From: J054 sp964613615
GTDB taxonomy: Bacteria; Pseudomonadota; Gammaproteobacteria; Steroidobacterales; GCA-2729495
Length of the DNA: 31,067 nucleotides
Direction: 5' to 3'
Assembly: GCA_964613615.1 (NCBI GenBank)
Contig: CAZTIB010000194.1
Location: 1 to 31,067 of the forward strand
The notes beneath the pieces are model-generated. The model did no database searches, had not been told where the DNA came from, and saw only the letters and a list, made by a program, of their open reading frames with translations. How positions within the stretch are numbered: position 1 is the stretch's first letter; the number at the start of each line of letters is the position of its first letter. Positions 1-8,275 of this stretch are shown piece by piece. The position numbers and the translations under genes were made by a program.

Positions 1-2
1 CA

Positions 3-1145
3 CCCGGCGACCCCTATCCGCTGCCGCCGGTGCCGCGCTTCGCCCAGGGCCAGATACTGGCCAAGGGTTTTGAGAAGGCCGGACTAAACGTCGCGCCGGT
101 GCCGGTAGCTATTCTGACGCGGCCCTACCAGGGCCGGCCAGCCTGCATCTGGGATGGCTGGTGCGATGCCGGCTGCCCGACAGGCGCGCTGGCCAACCCG
201 CTGGTGGTATACCTGCCCCGCGCCCGCAAGGCCGGCGCAACGATACAGGCGAACAGTCACGTCACGAGGGTACTCAGCAACCGCAAGGGTAACCGGGTCA
301 CTGGCGTTGAGTACTACGACCAGGACGGTGAGCGGCACGAGCTGCGTGCGAAGCTTGTAGTCCTTACGGCGTTCACCATCGAGAACGTGCGCATCCTGTT
401 GAACTCTGCCACCGCCAGAGACGACAAGTCACTAGCCAACTCCAGCGGACTTATCGGCGCGTACCTGATGTCCCATCCCGGCGTGATTCATTCCGGGATG
501 TTTGAGGACGATACGCAAAATCATCTTGGCATCAGCGGCGGGCAGATCATCAACCAGGACCACTTCGACAAGACCGGCGGCGACGGTGCCTTCGGCAGCC
601 GGCAGTGGATCGGCGGCCTTGCCCTAAAACCCAACGATCTGCTCGGCATCGCAATGTCCCGCGTGGACATCATCGGCGCTGAGCTCGAGCCCTTCATGCA
701 ACGCGCGGCCAAAAAACTCGCCCAGATCGTGTCGATTAATGAAGACCAGCCGCTGGAGCAAAATCGCGTGGAGCTGGCGGACGACAAGGATGCTTACGGC
801 TACCGGCTGGCCCGAATCCGCTACCAGACCAGCCCGGACGGCATGGGCCTGTGGCAGCAGGCGGCGAAAGAGGGCCTGGAGATCATGAAAGCGGCCGGCG
901 CGAAGGACGCATGGCACGGACCGAAGGTTTCACAGCACCTCATGGGTGGCACGGTGATGGGCGCTGACCCGGAGCGCTCAGTGGCCAACAGCTATGGCCA
1001 GGCCCACGACGTAGACAACCTGTTTCTCGGCGGTGGTGGTCTGTTCCCGACCAGCTCGGCGGTGAATTCCACCTTCACCATCCACGCCGTCGCGATGCGC
1101 TCGGCAGATTACCTGGTCAACAACTGGGCGGCGCTGACCGACTGA
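3..1145 (+). CDS. GMC-family FAD-dependent oxidoreductase, 5' end missing
   Basis: This is the C-terminal part of a glucose-methanol-choline oxidoreductase. The reading frame is open to the window edge and codons before the first internal GTG (position 30) read PGDPYPLPPVPRF, as in GMC proteins, so the true start and the N-terminal FAD-binding fold lie upstream. The cysteine-rich CIWDGWCDAGCPTGAL segment is typical of the branch that includes membrane-linked gluconate/fructose dehydrogenase large subunits. The C-terminal GMC domain shows HLMGGTVMG and a final GGGLFPTSSAVNSTFTIHA stretch, where the catalytic His and Asn normally sit. The reaction is probably oxidation of an alcohol to an aldehyde or ketone; the substrate is unknown. 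It ends 10 bp from the convergent acyl-CoA dehydrogenase gene. The family call is secure, membership in the adjacent pathway is inferred. Confidence 0.9.
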   Translation, partial: PGDPYPLPPVPRFAQGQILAKGFEKAGLNVAPVPVAILTRPYQGRPACIWDGWCDAGCPTGALANPLVVYLPRARKAGATIQANSHVTRVLSNRKGNRVTGVEYYDQDGERHELRAKLVVLTAFTIENVRILLNSATARDDKSLANSSGLIGAYLMSHPGVIHSGMFEDDTQNHLGISGGQIINQDHFDKTGGDGAFGSRQWIGGLALKPNDLLGIAMSRVDIIGAELEPFMQRAAKKLAQIVSINEDQPLEQNRVELADDKDAYGYRLARIRYQTSPDGMGLWQQAAKEGLEIMKAAGAKDAWHGPKVSQHLMGGTVMGADPERSVANSYGQAHDVDNLFLGGGGLFPTSSAVNSTFTIHAVAMRSADYLVNNWAALTD

Positions 1146-1155
1146 AGCGCAGCGC

Positions 1156-2382
1156 TCAGAACGCGGAGTGGCCCGTCAGTTCTTTACCCACCACGAGCTG
1201 GTGGACGGACTCCGTACCCTCGTAGGTGATCACGCTTTCCAGGTTCATCATGTGCCGGATCGGCACGTACTCGGCGCTGATGCCGCTGCCGCCCAGCATA
1301 TCGCGGGCGTCGCGGGCGATGTCCAGGGCCATGCGCACGTTGTTCCACTTGGCGAGCGAAACCTGCGCCGGGTCGACCTTGCCCGCATCTTTCAGGCGAC
1401 CGAGTCGCAGCGCCAGCAGCTGCGCCATGGTGATCTGGCGGGCCATTTCGGCCAGGCGCGACTGGATGAGCTGCGTGTGGGACAGCGGGCGGCCGAACAG
1501 TTCGCGGGTCTCAGTGTACTCCAGCATTTCGGCCAGGCAGGCCTGTGCGGCACCGATGGGACCCCAGCAGATGCCGTAGCGCGCCTGGTTCAGACAGCTC
1601 AGCGGGCCGCGCAATGACGACACGCCCGGCAAAACGTTGGCCTCGGGTACCCGGACGTTGTCGAAGAACAGCGCCGCGGTCACCGACGCGCGCAGCGACA
1701 TCTTGTTCTCGATCTCCGGCGCGTCGAAGCCTTTCATGCCCGGTTCGAGCAGGAAGCCCTTAACACCCTCGTCGGTGCGCGCCCATACAACCGCCACATC
1801 GGCGATCGTGCCGTTGGTGATCCACATCTTCGAACCGTTCAGGATCCAGTCGCTGCCGTCCCGTTTCGCATGGGTTTTCATGTTGCCCGGATCCGAACCG
1901 CCGTGGGACTCCGTCAGACCGAAGCAACCGATGGCTTCACCGCGGGCCATTCCCGGCAGCCAGCGCTCTTTCTGCTCGTCGGAACCGAAGGTGTAAATCG
2001 GGTACATGCACAGACTGCTCTGCACCGACACGAAACTGCGCAGGCCGCTGTCGCCACGCTCCAGTTCCTGGCAGATCAGGCCATAGCTCACTGCATTCAG
2101 GCCGGCGCAGTCATAGCCGTGCAGGCTGCTGCCGAGCAGACCCAGCGACGCAATTTCCGGAACCAGCTCCTTGGGAAAACGGTGCTGTTCAAAGCTCTCG
2201 CGAATGACCGGCAACACCTGGTCGTCGACAAAGCGCGCCACGGTGTCCTGCACCATGATCTCTTCTTCGCTCAGCATCGAGCGGACGTCAAAAAGGTCGA
2301 GTGGGTTCAGCGCGCTCACGGACTTCGCGGCCTTGCGGTTGCCGCCCTGAGCCGCGCTGTCGGCGGGATTAGTTGCACTCAT
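1156..2382 (-). CDS. Acyl-CoA dehydrogenase, glutaryl-CoA dehydrogenase-like
   Basis: A 408-residue flavoprotein expected to oxidise an acyl-CoA thioester at C2-C3, possibly with decarboxylation as in glutaryl-CoA dehydrogenase. The start chosen is the ATG at 2382, preceded by AGGAG at a good distance; an in-frame start 8 codons upstream lacks such a site. Recognisable blocks are GCFGLTESHGGSDPGNMKT (FAD/substrate binding), WITNGTIADVAVVWART, and near the end ITYEGTESVHQLVVGKELTG, whose Glu (about residue 388) matches the catalytic base of glutaryl-CoA dehydrogenases. The length is normal. It lies downstream of the molybdenum hydroxylase genes on the same strand, but after a 183-bp gap with an AT-rich stretch (2441-2460) that may hold its own promoter. 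The dehydrogenase fold is certain; the glutaryl-type assignment is likely but the substrate could differ. Confidence 0.9.
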   Translation of the reverse strand: MSATNPADSAAQGGNRKAAKSVSALNPLDLFDVRSMLSEEEIMVQDTVARFVDDQVLPVIRESFEQHRFPKELVPEIASLGLLGSSLHGYDCAGLNAVSYGLICQELERGDSGLRSFVSVQSSLCMYPIYTFGSDEQKERWLPGMARGEAIGCFGLTESHGGSDPGNMKTHAKRDGSDWILNGSKMWITNGTIADVAVVWARTDEGVKGFLLEPGMKGFDAPEIENKMSLRASVTAALFFDNVRVPEANVLPGVSSLRGPLSCLNQARYGICWGPIGAAQACLAEMLEYTETRELFGRPLSHTQLIQSRLAEMARQITMAQLLALRLGRLKDAGKVDPAQVSLAKWNNVRMALDIARDARDMLGGSGISAEYVPIRHMMNLESVITYEGTESVHQLVVGKELTGHSAF

Positions 2383-2565
2383 GGAGTTCTCCTGACGGGG
2401 CGGCACGAAACGAGCGCCCGGAGCGGGGCCGCCAAGCCCCTTGAAATAGATTTAATTTAAGCAGCGTCGCCGCCGGAGCGGTAGGCAAAACCAGCCCTTC
2501 CATTGACGGAAAACACCCGATCAAAGGCGCCGTGGGCACGCGGCGCACCCGCGACTTTGCTGGCC
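2383..2565 (-). promoter_or_regulatory. Gap between Mo-subunit and acyl-CoA dehydrogenase genes; possible promoter
   Basis: The gap contains an AT-rich run (TTAAATTAAATCTATTT read on the minus strand, about 2443-2460) in otherwise GC-rich DNA, followed by a small stem (GGGGC at 2425-2429 pairing with GCCCC at 2436-2440). This could be an internal promoter and leader for the acyl-CoA dehydrogenase. No clear -35/-10 pair is visible, so this is tentative. Confidence 0.3.
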
Positions 2566-4977
2566 TCAGCCGACGCTGACGGCGGAATCCCGGTTCGGAT
2601 TCTTCAGCAGCCCGAAGACCGCGGGCGGCGACACAAAACTGTCTGTCACGATCACGCCCGCGCCGTGCAATGCGTCCTGCACCGCTGCAGACATCGTGTG
2701 CACAGGGGCGCCGCCACCCTCGCCCATGCCCTTGGCACCGCTATAGGAGAACGGTGACGGAGTCTCGATGTTCCCGTAGGCCACTCTCGGCATATTCATG
2801 GAGGTAATCGGGCAGTAATCGCTGAACGTAGCCGTCAGCAGATTGCCGCCCTCGTCGTAATGGAAGGCCTCCATGATGGAGGCGCCGATGCCGTGACAGG
2901 TGGCACCGTGCACCTGCCCTGCGGCGATCTGCGGATTGATCACCGTGCCGCAATCGTCGACCGCCGCATAGGCCAGCGTGTTCACCCGGCACGTGGCCGG
3001 ATCGATTTCCACCACGGCGACGTGCAGCTGGGCCGCATACGTCAGCGTCAGGTTCCCGAACTTCTTTTCCACGTCCGGAACGTTGAACGGCGGCCGGTAG
3101 ACATGGCGCACATTCAGCGTAACGTCTTCAAGAGCACCCTCGAGCACCGCATTGTTGTTGTTCACGATGTTGCTGAGATACCAATAATTCACGGACTTGT
3201 CCGTGCCCTTCACCTTCAGCTCGGGGCCCTCTTCGCCCACGCCGAATTCCAGGTCTTCCTCGGCAGCCTCCAGCAGGAAGCCTGCGAGCTGGCGCATCTC
3301 CAACTTCAGTTTCTGGCATGCGCCGTGCACGGCCGACAAGCCTGTCACCGCGAACTGGCTCGCGTAACTGCCCGAATGGCCGACAAAGGTATTCCAGTTG
3401 GTGTCAAAGCCGGCCCGCACATGGACCATCCCGGGGTCGATATTGAGTTCGTCGGCCACCACCTGCGCCGCCGAGGTCTCGTGCCCCTGGCCGGACGGTC
3501 CGGTGCCCATCGTCACGACCACCGCGCCATCAAAATCCAGGCGGATGATGCAGGCCTCCGAATTACCGGAGAACGGCAGGTACGGATTCATGATCTGGGC
3601 CTGGCCAAAATTGTTCGTGCCGGAGTCCAGCGTCGTGCCGATACCAATCCCGACGTGCTTGCCTTCGGCGCGGGCCTGATCGCGGTAGGCTACCCACTTG
3701 TCCCAGTCAACCAGCTTCTTCGCCTTCTCGAGCATCGCCGGGTAGTTGCCGGAGTCGTACACGCAGCCGTTCGGTGTTTCGTACGGAAACTCGGTGATGT
3801 AGTTTTTCAAACGCATTTCGTCGGCCGGGATGCCCAGTTCATGGGCGCAGATATCGACCACGCGCTCCATGAACCACAGCTGCTGCATGCGCGAGTAGCC
3901 GCGGTTTGGCACCACCGGGCACTTGTTCGTGAGCGCCTGGTTCATGTCGATGCGGATGTTGCGCAGCTTGTAGGTTGCCGCCAGCACCTGGGAGAAAATC
4001 ACGCAGCCGAGCGGCTCATAGCGCGTGTAGGCGCCGCAATCGTCGAGGTGCCGCGAACGCAGCGCGGTGATTACACCATCCTTGTCCAGGGCGACTTCCG
4101 TATCTACGTAGGTCCGCTCGTTGCCGTGCCCGGCCGCCAGCATGTGCTCGGTGCGGATCTCCGACCACTTCACCCGGCGGCCACCGGTCTTCTTCGACGC
4201 CAGCGCTGCCAGGGCCATGTACACGTAGTTCCAGATCTTGTTGCCAAAAGCCCCACCGACGTCGTAGGTGCGCACGCGCACTTTCTCGATCGGCAAGCGC
4301 AGCCCGGGCGAGAGCAGTTGCTTCGCGAAGCCCGGGAAGTTGTTGTTGCACAGGAATTCGACGGTCCCCTGGCGGGTCCACTCCGCCACGCAGGCATTAT
4401 TTTCCAGCGGCGTACTCGAGTAGCGGTGAAAGTGCAGCCGGTCGATCTTCACCACGTGAGCTGCGTCGGCAAAGGCCTTGTCTACATCGCCGAACTCGTA
4501 GACACCCTGCCAGGTACGATTCGTGCCAATGTTGTCGTGAACGAGAATCTCGTCTTTCAGTGCTGCCTCGACGTCCAGCACCGCATCGAGCATGTCGTAG
4601 TCGACGTCGATCAGCTCTGCAGCGTCCATGGCCAGCGCGACGGTTTCCGCAGCGATCGCGGCCACCGGCTCACCCTGGAAGTGGACCTTGTCACGGGCCA
4701 GCGGGTAGTCCTGGATATTGGCAGCGGGCTCCGGTCCGAGCTGCATATACGGGTCACAGTGCTCCAGGACGTCCTTGCCCGTCAGCACGCAGGCAACGCC
4801 CGGCAGCGCTTCGGCCGCCGACGTATCGATGCTGTTGATCCTGGCGTGTGCGTAAGGCGAACGCAGAATGTACAGCTGCAGCATGCCCTCCCCCAACTCA
4901 TCGTCGGTAAACAGGCCCTGACCGCGAATCAGGCGGTCATCTTCTTTCCGACGCGGTGACTTTCCCACCCAGCTCAT
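2566..4977 (-). CDS. Molybdopterin-binding (large) subunit, xanthine/CO dehydrogenase family
   Basis: An 803-residue catalytic subunit of a molybdenum hydroxylase, which inserts a water-derived oxygen into an activated C-H bond of an aromatic, heterocyclic or acyl substrate. Visible signatures are the N-terminal SWVGKSPRRKEDDRLIRG opening, GGAFGNK (241-247) for pterin binding, and GMGEGGG near the end with Glu753 at the place of the conserved catalytic glutamate. The loop that reads AYRCSFR in true CO dehydrogenase and AYRGAGR in form II enzymes reads PNRGYSR here (357-363). Carbon monoxide is therefore not a likely substrate. RBS AAGGAG lies 6 bp before the ATG. It is the fourth gene of the FAD/2Fe-2S/CoxG-like/Mo operon. 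Family assignment is secure; substrate is unknown. Confidence 0.93.
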   Translation of the reverse strand: MSWVGKSPRRKEDDRLIRGQGLFTDDELGEGMLQLYILRSPYAHARINSIDTSAAEALPGVACVLTGKDVLEHCDPYMQLGPEPAANIQDYPLARDKVHFQGEPVAAIAAETVALAMDAAELIDVDYDMLDAVLDVEAALKDEILVHDNIGTNRTWQGVYEFGDVDKAFADAAHVVKIDRLHFHRYSSTPLENNACVAEWTRQGTVEFLCNNNFPGFAKQLLSPGLRLPIEKVRVRTYDVGGAFGNKIWNYVYMALAALASKKTGGRRVKWSEIRTEHMLAAGHGNERTYVDTEVALDKDGVITALRSRHLDDCGAYTRYEPLGCVIFSQVLAATYKLRNIRIDMNQALTNKCPVVPNRGYSRMQQLWFMERVVDICAHELGIPADEMRLKNYITEFPYETPNGCVYDSGNYPAMLEKAKKLVDWDKWVAYRDQARAEGKHVGIGIGTTLDSGTNNFGQAQIMNPYLPFSGNSEACIIRLDFDGAVVVTMGTGPSGQGHETSAAQVVADELNIDPGMVHVRAGFDTNWNTFVGHSGSYASQFAVTGLSAVHGACQKLKLEMRQLAGFLLEAAEEDLEFGVGEEGPELKVKGTDKSVNYWYLSNIVNNNNAVLEGALEDVTLNVRHVYRPPFNVPDVEKKFGNLTLTYAAQLHVAVVEIDPATCRVNTLAYAAVDDCGTVINPQIAAGQVHGATCHGIGASIMEAFHYDEGGNLLTATFSDYCPITSMNMPRVAYGNIETPSPFSYSGAKGMGEGGGAPVHTMSAAVQDALHGAGVIVTDSFVSPPAVFGLLKNPNRDSAVSVG

Positions 4978-5006
4978 GACGTCTCCTTCACGACTCGTTC
5001 TATCCC

Positions 5007-5477
5007 TCAGCCCGCGGCGCTGCCGGCACCGCCGGTCGACATGGCTGCCTGCAACGCGTCGACCAGCCGCTTGATATCTTTCCTGGCGATGGGCCGGATC
5101 AGCCCGCCGGCCAGTGCAACCAGTTTGCCGAACATGCTCAGATCACCGGCCCACTTGACCAGGGTTCCGCCACCCTCCGCATCCTCGAGGTCGAAAGACG
5201 TCTCGAGGTTAAAGGCACTACCCATGATCTTGCCTTTGCCGTCATAGGCCGCGTGATCCGGAGCGTGTTCGTCTTTCAGAGTCAACTCGACCTTTGCGCT
5301 GCCCCTGATCTTGCCGACGCCGACCTTCACCGTGACGTCGCCAGTCCTGTCGTCTTTCATGTCGAGGTTCTCGTAGGTCGGCAGGCACGGGGCGAACTTG
5401 CGCGGGTCAGCCAGGAACTCGTAGGCCTCCTGACGTGGCATATCAACCGCGAACTCACCGTTAAAGTTAATCGCCAT
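5007..5477 (-). CDS. CoxG-like SRPBCC-family protein
   Basis: A 156-residue protein of the START/SRPBCC fold resembling CoxG, the carbon monoxide dehydrogenase subunit G family. It begins MAINFNGEFAVDMPRQEAYEFLADPRKFAPCLPTYE-like (typical of CoxG: a PxxxVWxxLxDP..l..CiPG-type opening) and contains DVTVKVGVGKIRGSAKVELTLKDE and a C-terminal RKDIKRLVDAL. In the CO dehydrogenase system CoxG is linked to maturation or membrane attachment of the hydroxylase; here a similar accessory role is inferred. The start follows the 2Fe-2S gene stop by 4 bp with GAGGAAT upstream, indicating co-translation. The last residues are Gly/Ala/Ser-rich and probably disordered. Confidence 0.85.
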   Translation of the reverse strand: MAINFNGEFAVDMPRQEAYEFLADPRKFAPCLPTYENLDMKDDRTGDVTVKVGVGKIRGSAKVELTLKDEHAPDHAAYDGKGKIMGSAFNLETSFDLEDAEGGGTLVKWAGDLSMFGKLVALAGGLIRPIARKDIKRLVDALQAAMSTGGAGSAAG

Positions 5478-5481
5478 AGCC

Positions 5482-5988
5482 CTATTCCTCCCGCATCGTA
5501 GCGGCGGCCGCCTCGATGGCTTTAAAGATGTTGTGATAGCCCGTGCAACGGCACAGGTTCCCCTGGATCCCCTTGCGAATCTGTTTCTCCGTGGGTGCGG
5601 CGTTCTGCTGTAAAAGCGCCAGCGACGACATCAGCATGCCCGGCGTGCAGTAGCCGCACTGCAGGCCGTGGTGCTCGGAGAATGCCGTCTGCAATGGATG
5701 CAGCTCGCCGTCTTTTTCCAGCCCTTCGACGGTCAGCACCTCGCCGCCGTCCGCCTGCACCGCCAGCATGGTGCAGGACTTCACCGGCTCACCGTCGAGC
5801 AGGATCGTGCACGCGCCACAATACGTGGTGTCGCAACCAATGTGCGTGCCGGTCAGCCGCAACTCTTCGCGTATCAACTGCACCAGCAACATGCGTGGCT
5901 CGACTTCGCGCCGATACGCCTGACCGTTCACCGTGACCTCCACGGCCACTTTGGCAATATCCTGCGCTGCTGCTTCAGTAGTACTCAT
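5482..5988 (-). CDS. 2Fe-2S (small) subunit of molybdenum hydroxylase
   Basis: A 168-residue electron-transfer subunit with the two iron-sulfur clusters of the xanthine dehydrogenase family. The N-terminal ferredoxin-like domain has Cys52, 57, 60 and 72 (GCDTTYCGACTILLDGEPVKSC pattern); the C-terminal helical domain has Cys111, 114, 146 and 148 (QCGYCTPG and LCRCTGY). The start at 5988 (MSTTEAAAQ) is favoured by GGAGG 8 bp upstream; longer in-frame versions would run into the FAD-subunit gene with unrelated sequence. It overlaps the end of the FAD-subunit gene by 14 bp, a sign of coupled translation. It passes electrons from the Mo site to FAD. Confidence 0.94.
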   Translation of the reverse strand: MSTTEAAAQDIAKVAVEVTVNGQAYRREVEPRMLLVQLIREELRLTGTHIGCDTTYCGACTILLDGEPVKSCTMLAVQADGGEVLTVEGLEKDGELHPLQTAFSEHHGLQCGYCTPGMLMSSLALLQQNAAPTEKQIRKGIQGNLCRCTGYHNIFKAIEAAAATMREE

Positions 5989-6868
5989 GGCTGACCTCCA
6001 CCTGCTCGCCCGCGCAGCGCCGGCGCGCGATGCCGATGCCACGCTTGACCAGCGTATTGATGAGCAATTGCTTGAATTCCGGCGTGCCGCGTTGATCGTC
6101 GATGGGGTCCGACTCGGCCACGGCCGCATCCGCAGCCCGGGCAATCACGTCGTCCGACAGCAGCTTGCCGCGCAGCTCCGCCTCCGCGCCCGTGGCGTGG
6201 AGCGGCGTCAGCCCCGAGGAGCCCAGCGAGATGCGCACGTCCCGGCAATCGTCGCCGCCCATGGTCAACTGCACGCCCACGCAGATCGTCGGATAGGCCG
6301 GCGCGCAGCGCTTGAAACCAACATAGGCCCCTGCGGCACCCTCTGCAGGCGCCGGGAAGCTGATGCCCGTGACGATCTCGCCTTCTCCCAGCACGGTCAG
6401 GTACAGGTCTTCGACGAAGTCATCGACGGGCACGGTCCGCTTGCCGTTCGGCCCTTCGCAGTGAACCTGGGCGTCCAGCGTGATCAGCAGCGTCGGCCAG
6501 TCGCAGCTCGGATCGCCCGACGACACGTTGCCGCCAATGGTGCCGCGGCTGCGCACCTGGTTGTCTGCAATGCCGTTCGCGGCGTCCTTGAAAATCGGAA
6601 TGGCCTCGGCCACCGGCGACCGCGCCAAACGCGCATGGGTGGCCAGCGCGCCGAGCCGATACTCGCCGTTGGCGTGCTCGATGCCGTCCATGCCGGGAAT
6701 CCGGCCGAGATCCACCAGGTCGGTCACGGTGTCGAACCGGGCTTTCAGCAGGACCAGCAGAGACTGGCCGCCGGCCAGCGCGCGTGCGCCGTCGCCTAGA
6801 TCGCTGAGCAGGCTAATGGCCTCGGCGACCGAGCCGGCCCGGTGGTAGTTGAACGGTGCAGGGTACAT
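5975..6868 (-). CDS. FAD-binding (medium) subunit of molybdenum hydroxylase
   Basis: A 297-residue CoxM-type flavoprotein subunit that takes electrons from the 2Fe-2S clusters. The two FAD-binding signatures are present: AGGQSLL (residues 32-38) and RGTIGGN (108-114), followed by the usual SGDPSCDWP. The C-terminal CO-dehydrogenase flavoprotein domain shows VKRGIGIARRR-type sequence. Length is normal for the family. First gene of the minus-strand operon; its ATG at 6868 is preceded by only a weak Shine-Dalgarno (ACGGGGA). Its leader carries a stem-loop (6901-6916). Assignment as a hydroxylase subunit is secure; the electron acceptor is not known. Confidence 0.94.
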   Translation of the reverse strand: MYPAPFNYHRAGSVAEAISLLSDLGDGARALAGGQSLLVLLKARFDTVTDLVDLGRIPGMDGIEHANGEYRLGALATHARLARSPVAEAIPIFKDAANGIADNQVRSRGTIGGNVSSGDPSCDWPTLLITLDAQVHCEGPNGKRTVPVDDFVEDLYLTVLGEGEIVTGISFPAPAEGAAGAYVGFKRCAPAYPTICVGVQLTMGGDDCRDVRISLGSSGLTPLHATGAEAELRGKLLSDDVIARAADAAVAESDPIDDQRGTPEFKQLLINTLVKRGIGIARRRCAGEQVEVSHEYY

Positions 6869-7288
6869 AGGCTCGTTTCCCCGTTAGAGCTCTTGTGTCG
6901 CTGGCGTTGCCGCCAGATTAGCCTGTCGAAAATAACACAATAATTTTGGCCGTCTGACACCGGCGCCAGCAAAAGGCCCACTGGCCACCCCGCCGTGCCG
7001 GAATGGCCAACAATCGAGCCGGTAAGGGCCATCGTCCAACGGGCCAGGCCAATCTGCCAAGCGCAGGGGCAAAAATGTTAAGGGTTTTGCGGCGATTTCG
7101 CAGCCGGGCGGCGTTTGCTAACGGGAGTGCTCGATACGTCGAGCCGGACCAGAGCGTTGGCGCTACATTGCTCCACATCGGGGAACGATGTCAGCATCGG
7201 CAACTATGCCGGCCGCAGCAGAAGCAGAACCCTTCGATCACCCTGAAGCCCCCCGATCGTCGGCTACGCCCGTCTGAATGAGACGCCT
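6869..7288. promoter_or_regulatory. 420-bp divergent intergenic region
   Basis: No convincing gene is found here. It separates the minus-strand hydroxylase operon from the ten-gene plus-strand run and must hold promoters for both. It is locally AT-rich at 6928-6945 (AAATAACACAATAATTTTG), the likeliest core for one promoter. Short GGCCA/TGGCC words recur between 6979 and 7051. No regulator gene lies nearby in the window, so control is unknown. Confidence 0.5.
6901..6916 (-). promoter_or_regulatory. Perfect stem-loop in leader of the Mo-hydroxylase operon
   Basis: On the minus strand this reads CTGGCG-GCAA-CGCCAG: a 6-bp stem closed by a GNRA-type tetraloop, 32 bp upstream of the FAD-subunit start. 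It could stabilise the mRNA leader or be a DNA operator. The symmetry is seen; the function is a guess. Confidence 0.4.
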
Positions 7289-8254
7289 ATGAACGAGATC
7301 AGGTCCGTATGCATTGCCGGAGCAGGCGCCATTGGCAGCCTGTTCGCCGGCCATCTCGGTACCCTGGTCCAGGCCAAGGTTCTCGCCCGGCGCGAGGAGC
7401 ATGCGGGGCGTCTGCGCGCCGAAGGCCTCACGGTGTCCGGCAAGTCGCAGCTGCATGCAGACATCGAAGCGGCAACGAACCCGGCAGCGCTCGGTGACGT
7501 CGACCTGGTGATCATCGCGACGAAGGCAACCGCCGTGGAGGCCACGGCGAAGACGCTGTCCGGCCACTTTCCGAACGCCACCATCATGACGGTGCAGAAC
7601 GGGCTGGGCTGCGAAGAGGTCGTGGCGCGATACGGCGACTGGCCGATCATTTCTTCGGTCACCTTTATGAGCGGTGTCCGGCACTCTGATGTGCACGTGG
7701 AATACGAACTGGATACAGCCACCTGGATGGGCCCGTGGTTGAACGGCACCGCCACTTTCGAAGCTGTCGAACAGGTGGCGGCACTGATTAACCGGTCGGG
7801 CCTAAAGGCTGAATCTTTCGAAGACCTGCGTCCGGCCCAGTGGTCGAAGCTGCTATTCAATTCCAGTGTCAACAGCATCGGCGCCGTCACCAATTTACCG
7901 CACGTGAAGGCCTTCGCGGCGCAGAACGAGGTCAGCGATCTCGGCCACCTGGTTCACGCGATGATGGATGAAGGCAAACAGGTGGCCGCGGCCCAGGGTA
8001 TCGAGCTATACCAGGACCCATGGGAAATGAATGTGAAGGCCGTGAGCCACGGCAGCACCGGCGAAGAAGACTACGCGCACGTGTTCTCGATGCTGGACGA
8101 CGTGCGTAACGAGCGTGCCACCGAAGTGGACTGGCTCACCGGCGCGGTCGTGCGCGAGGCGGCGCGGTTGGGTGTCCCCGCACCTATCCACGAAACGCTG
8201 TATCGGCTGGTGAAGGCCAAAGAACTGAGCTGGCAACAGGGCCAGCCGCACTAG
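7289..8254 (+). CDS. Ketopantoate reductase family oxidoreductase (first of two)
   Basis: A 321-residue NAD(P)H-dependent 2-ketoacid-type reductase of the ApbA/PanE family. The N-terminal Rossmann motif is CIAGAGAIGSLFAGHL (glycines 11, 13, 16); TVQNGLG follows; the catalytic-domain block AQWSKLLFNSSVNSIGAVTNLP contains the conserved Lys and Asn; RATEVDWLTG carries the conserved Glu of the C-terminal helical domain. All expected catalytic positions are therefore present. In a catabolic run with no pantothenate genes, reduction or oxidation of a pathway hydroxy/keto acid is more likely than pantothenate synthesis. First gene of the plus-strand run, 21 bp before a paralogue. Confidence 0.88.
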   Translation: MNEIRSVCIAGAGAIGSLFAGHLGTLVQAKVLARREEHAGRLRAEGLTVSGKSQLHADIEAATNPAALGDVDLVIIATKATAVEATAKTLSGHFPNATIMTVQNGLGCEEVVARYGDWPIISSVTFMSGVRHSDVHVEYELDTATWMGPWLNGTATFEAVEQVAALINRSGLKAESFEDLRPAQWSKLLFNSSVNSIGAVTNLPHVKAFAAQNEVSDLGHLVHAMMDEGKQVAAAQGIELYQDPWEMNVKAVSHGSTGEEDYAHVFSMLDDVRNERATEVDWLTGAVVREAARLGVPAPIHETLYRLVKAKELSWQQGQPH

Positions 8255-8275
8255 ACAGCCGGCAGGGAGAGAAGA

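Noticed and set aside
2860..4959. A long open frame on the plus strand opposite the Mo-subunit gene
   Set aside because: It is a GC-rich antisense shadow, rich in His/Arg/Val, with no recognisable domain, whereas the minus strand encodes a complete hydroxylase subunit.
2566..6868. Aerobic carbon monoxide dehydrogenase
   Set aside because: The subunit set and CoxG-like gene fit, but the active-site Cys loop (AYRCSFR) of true CO dehydrogenase is absent from the large subunit.
7003..7281. A 92-codon plus-strand frame in the divergent region
   Set aside because: Arg/Gln-rich, no ribosome-binding site and no family resemblance; treated as non-coding promoter DNA.
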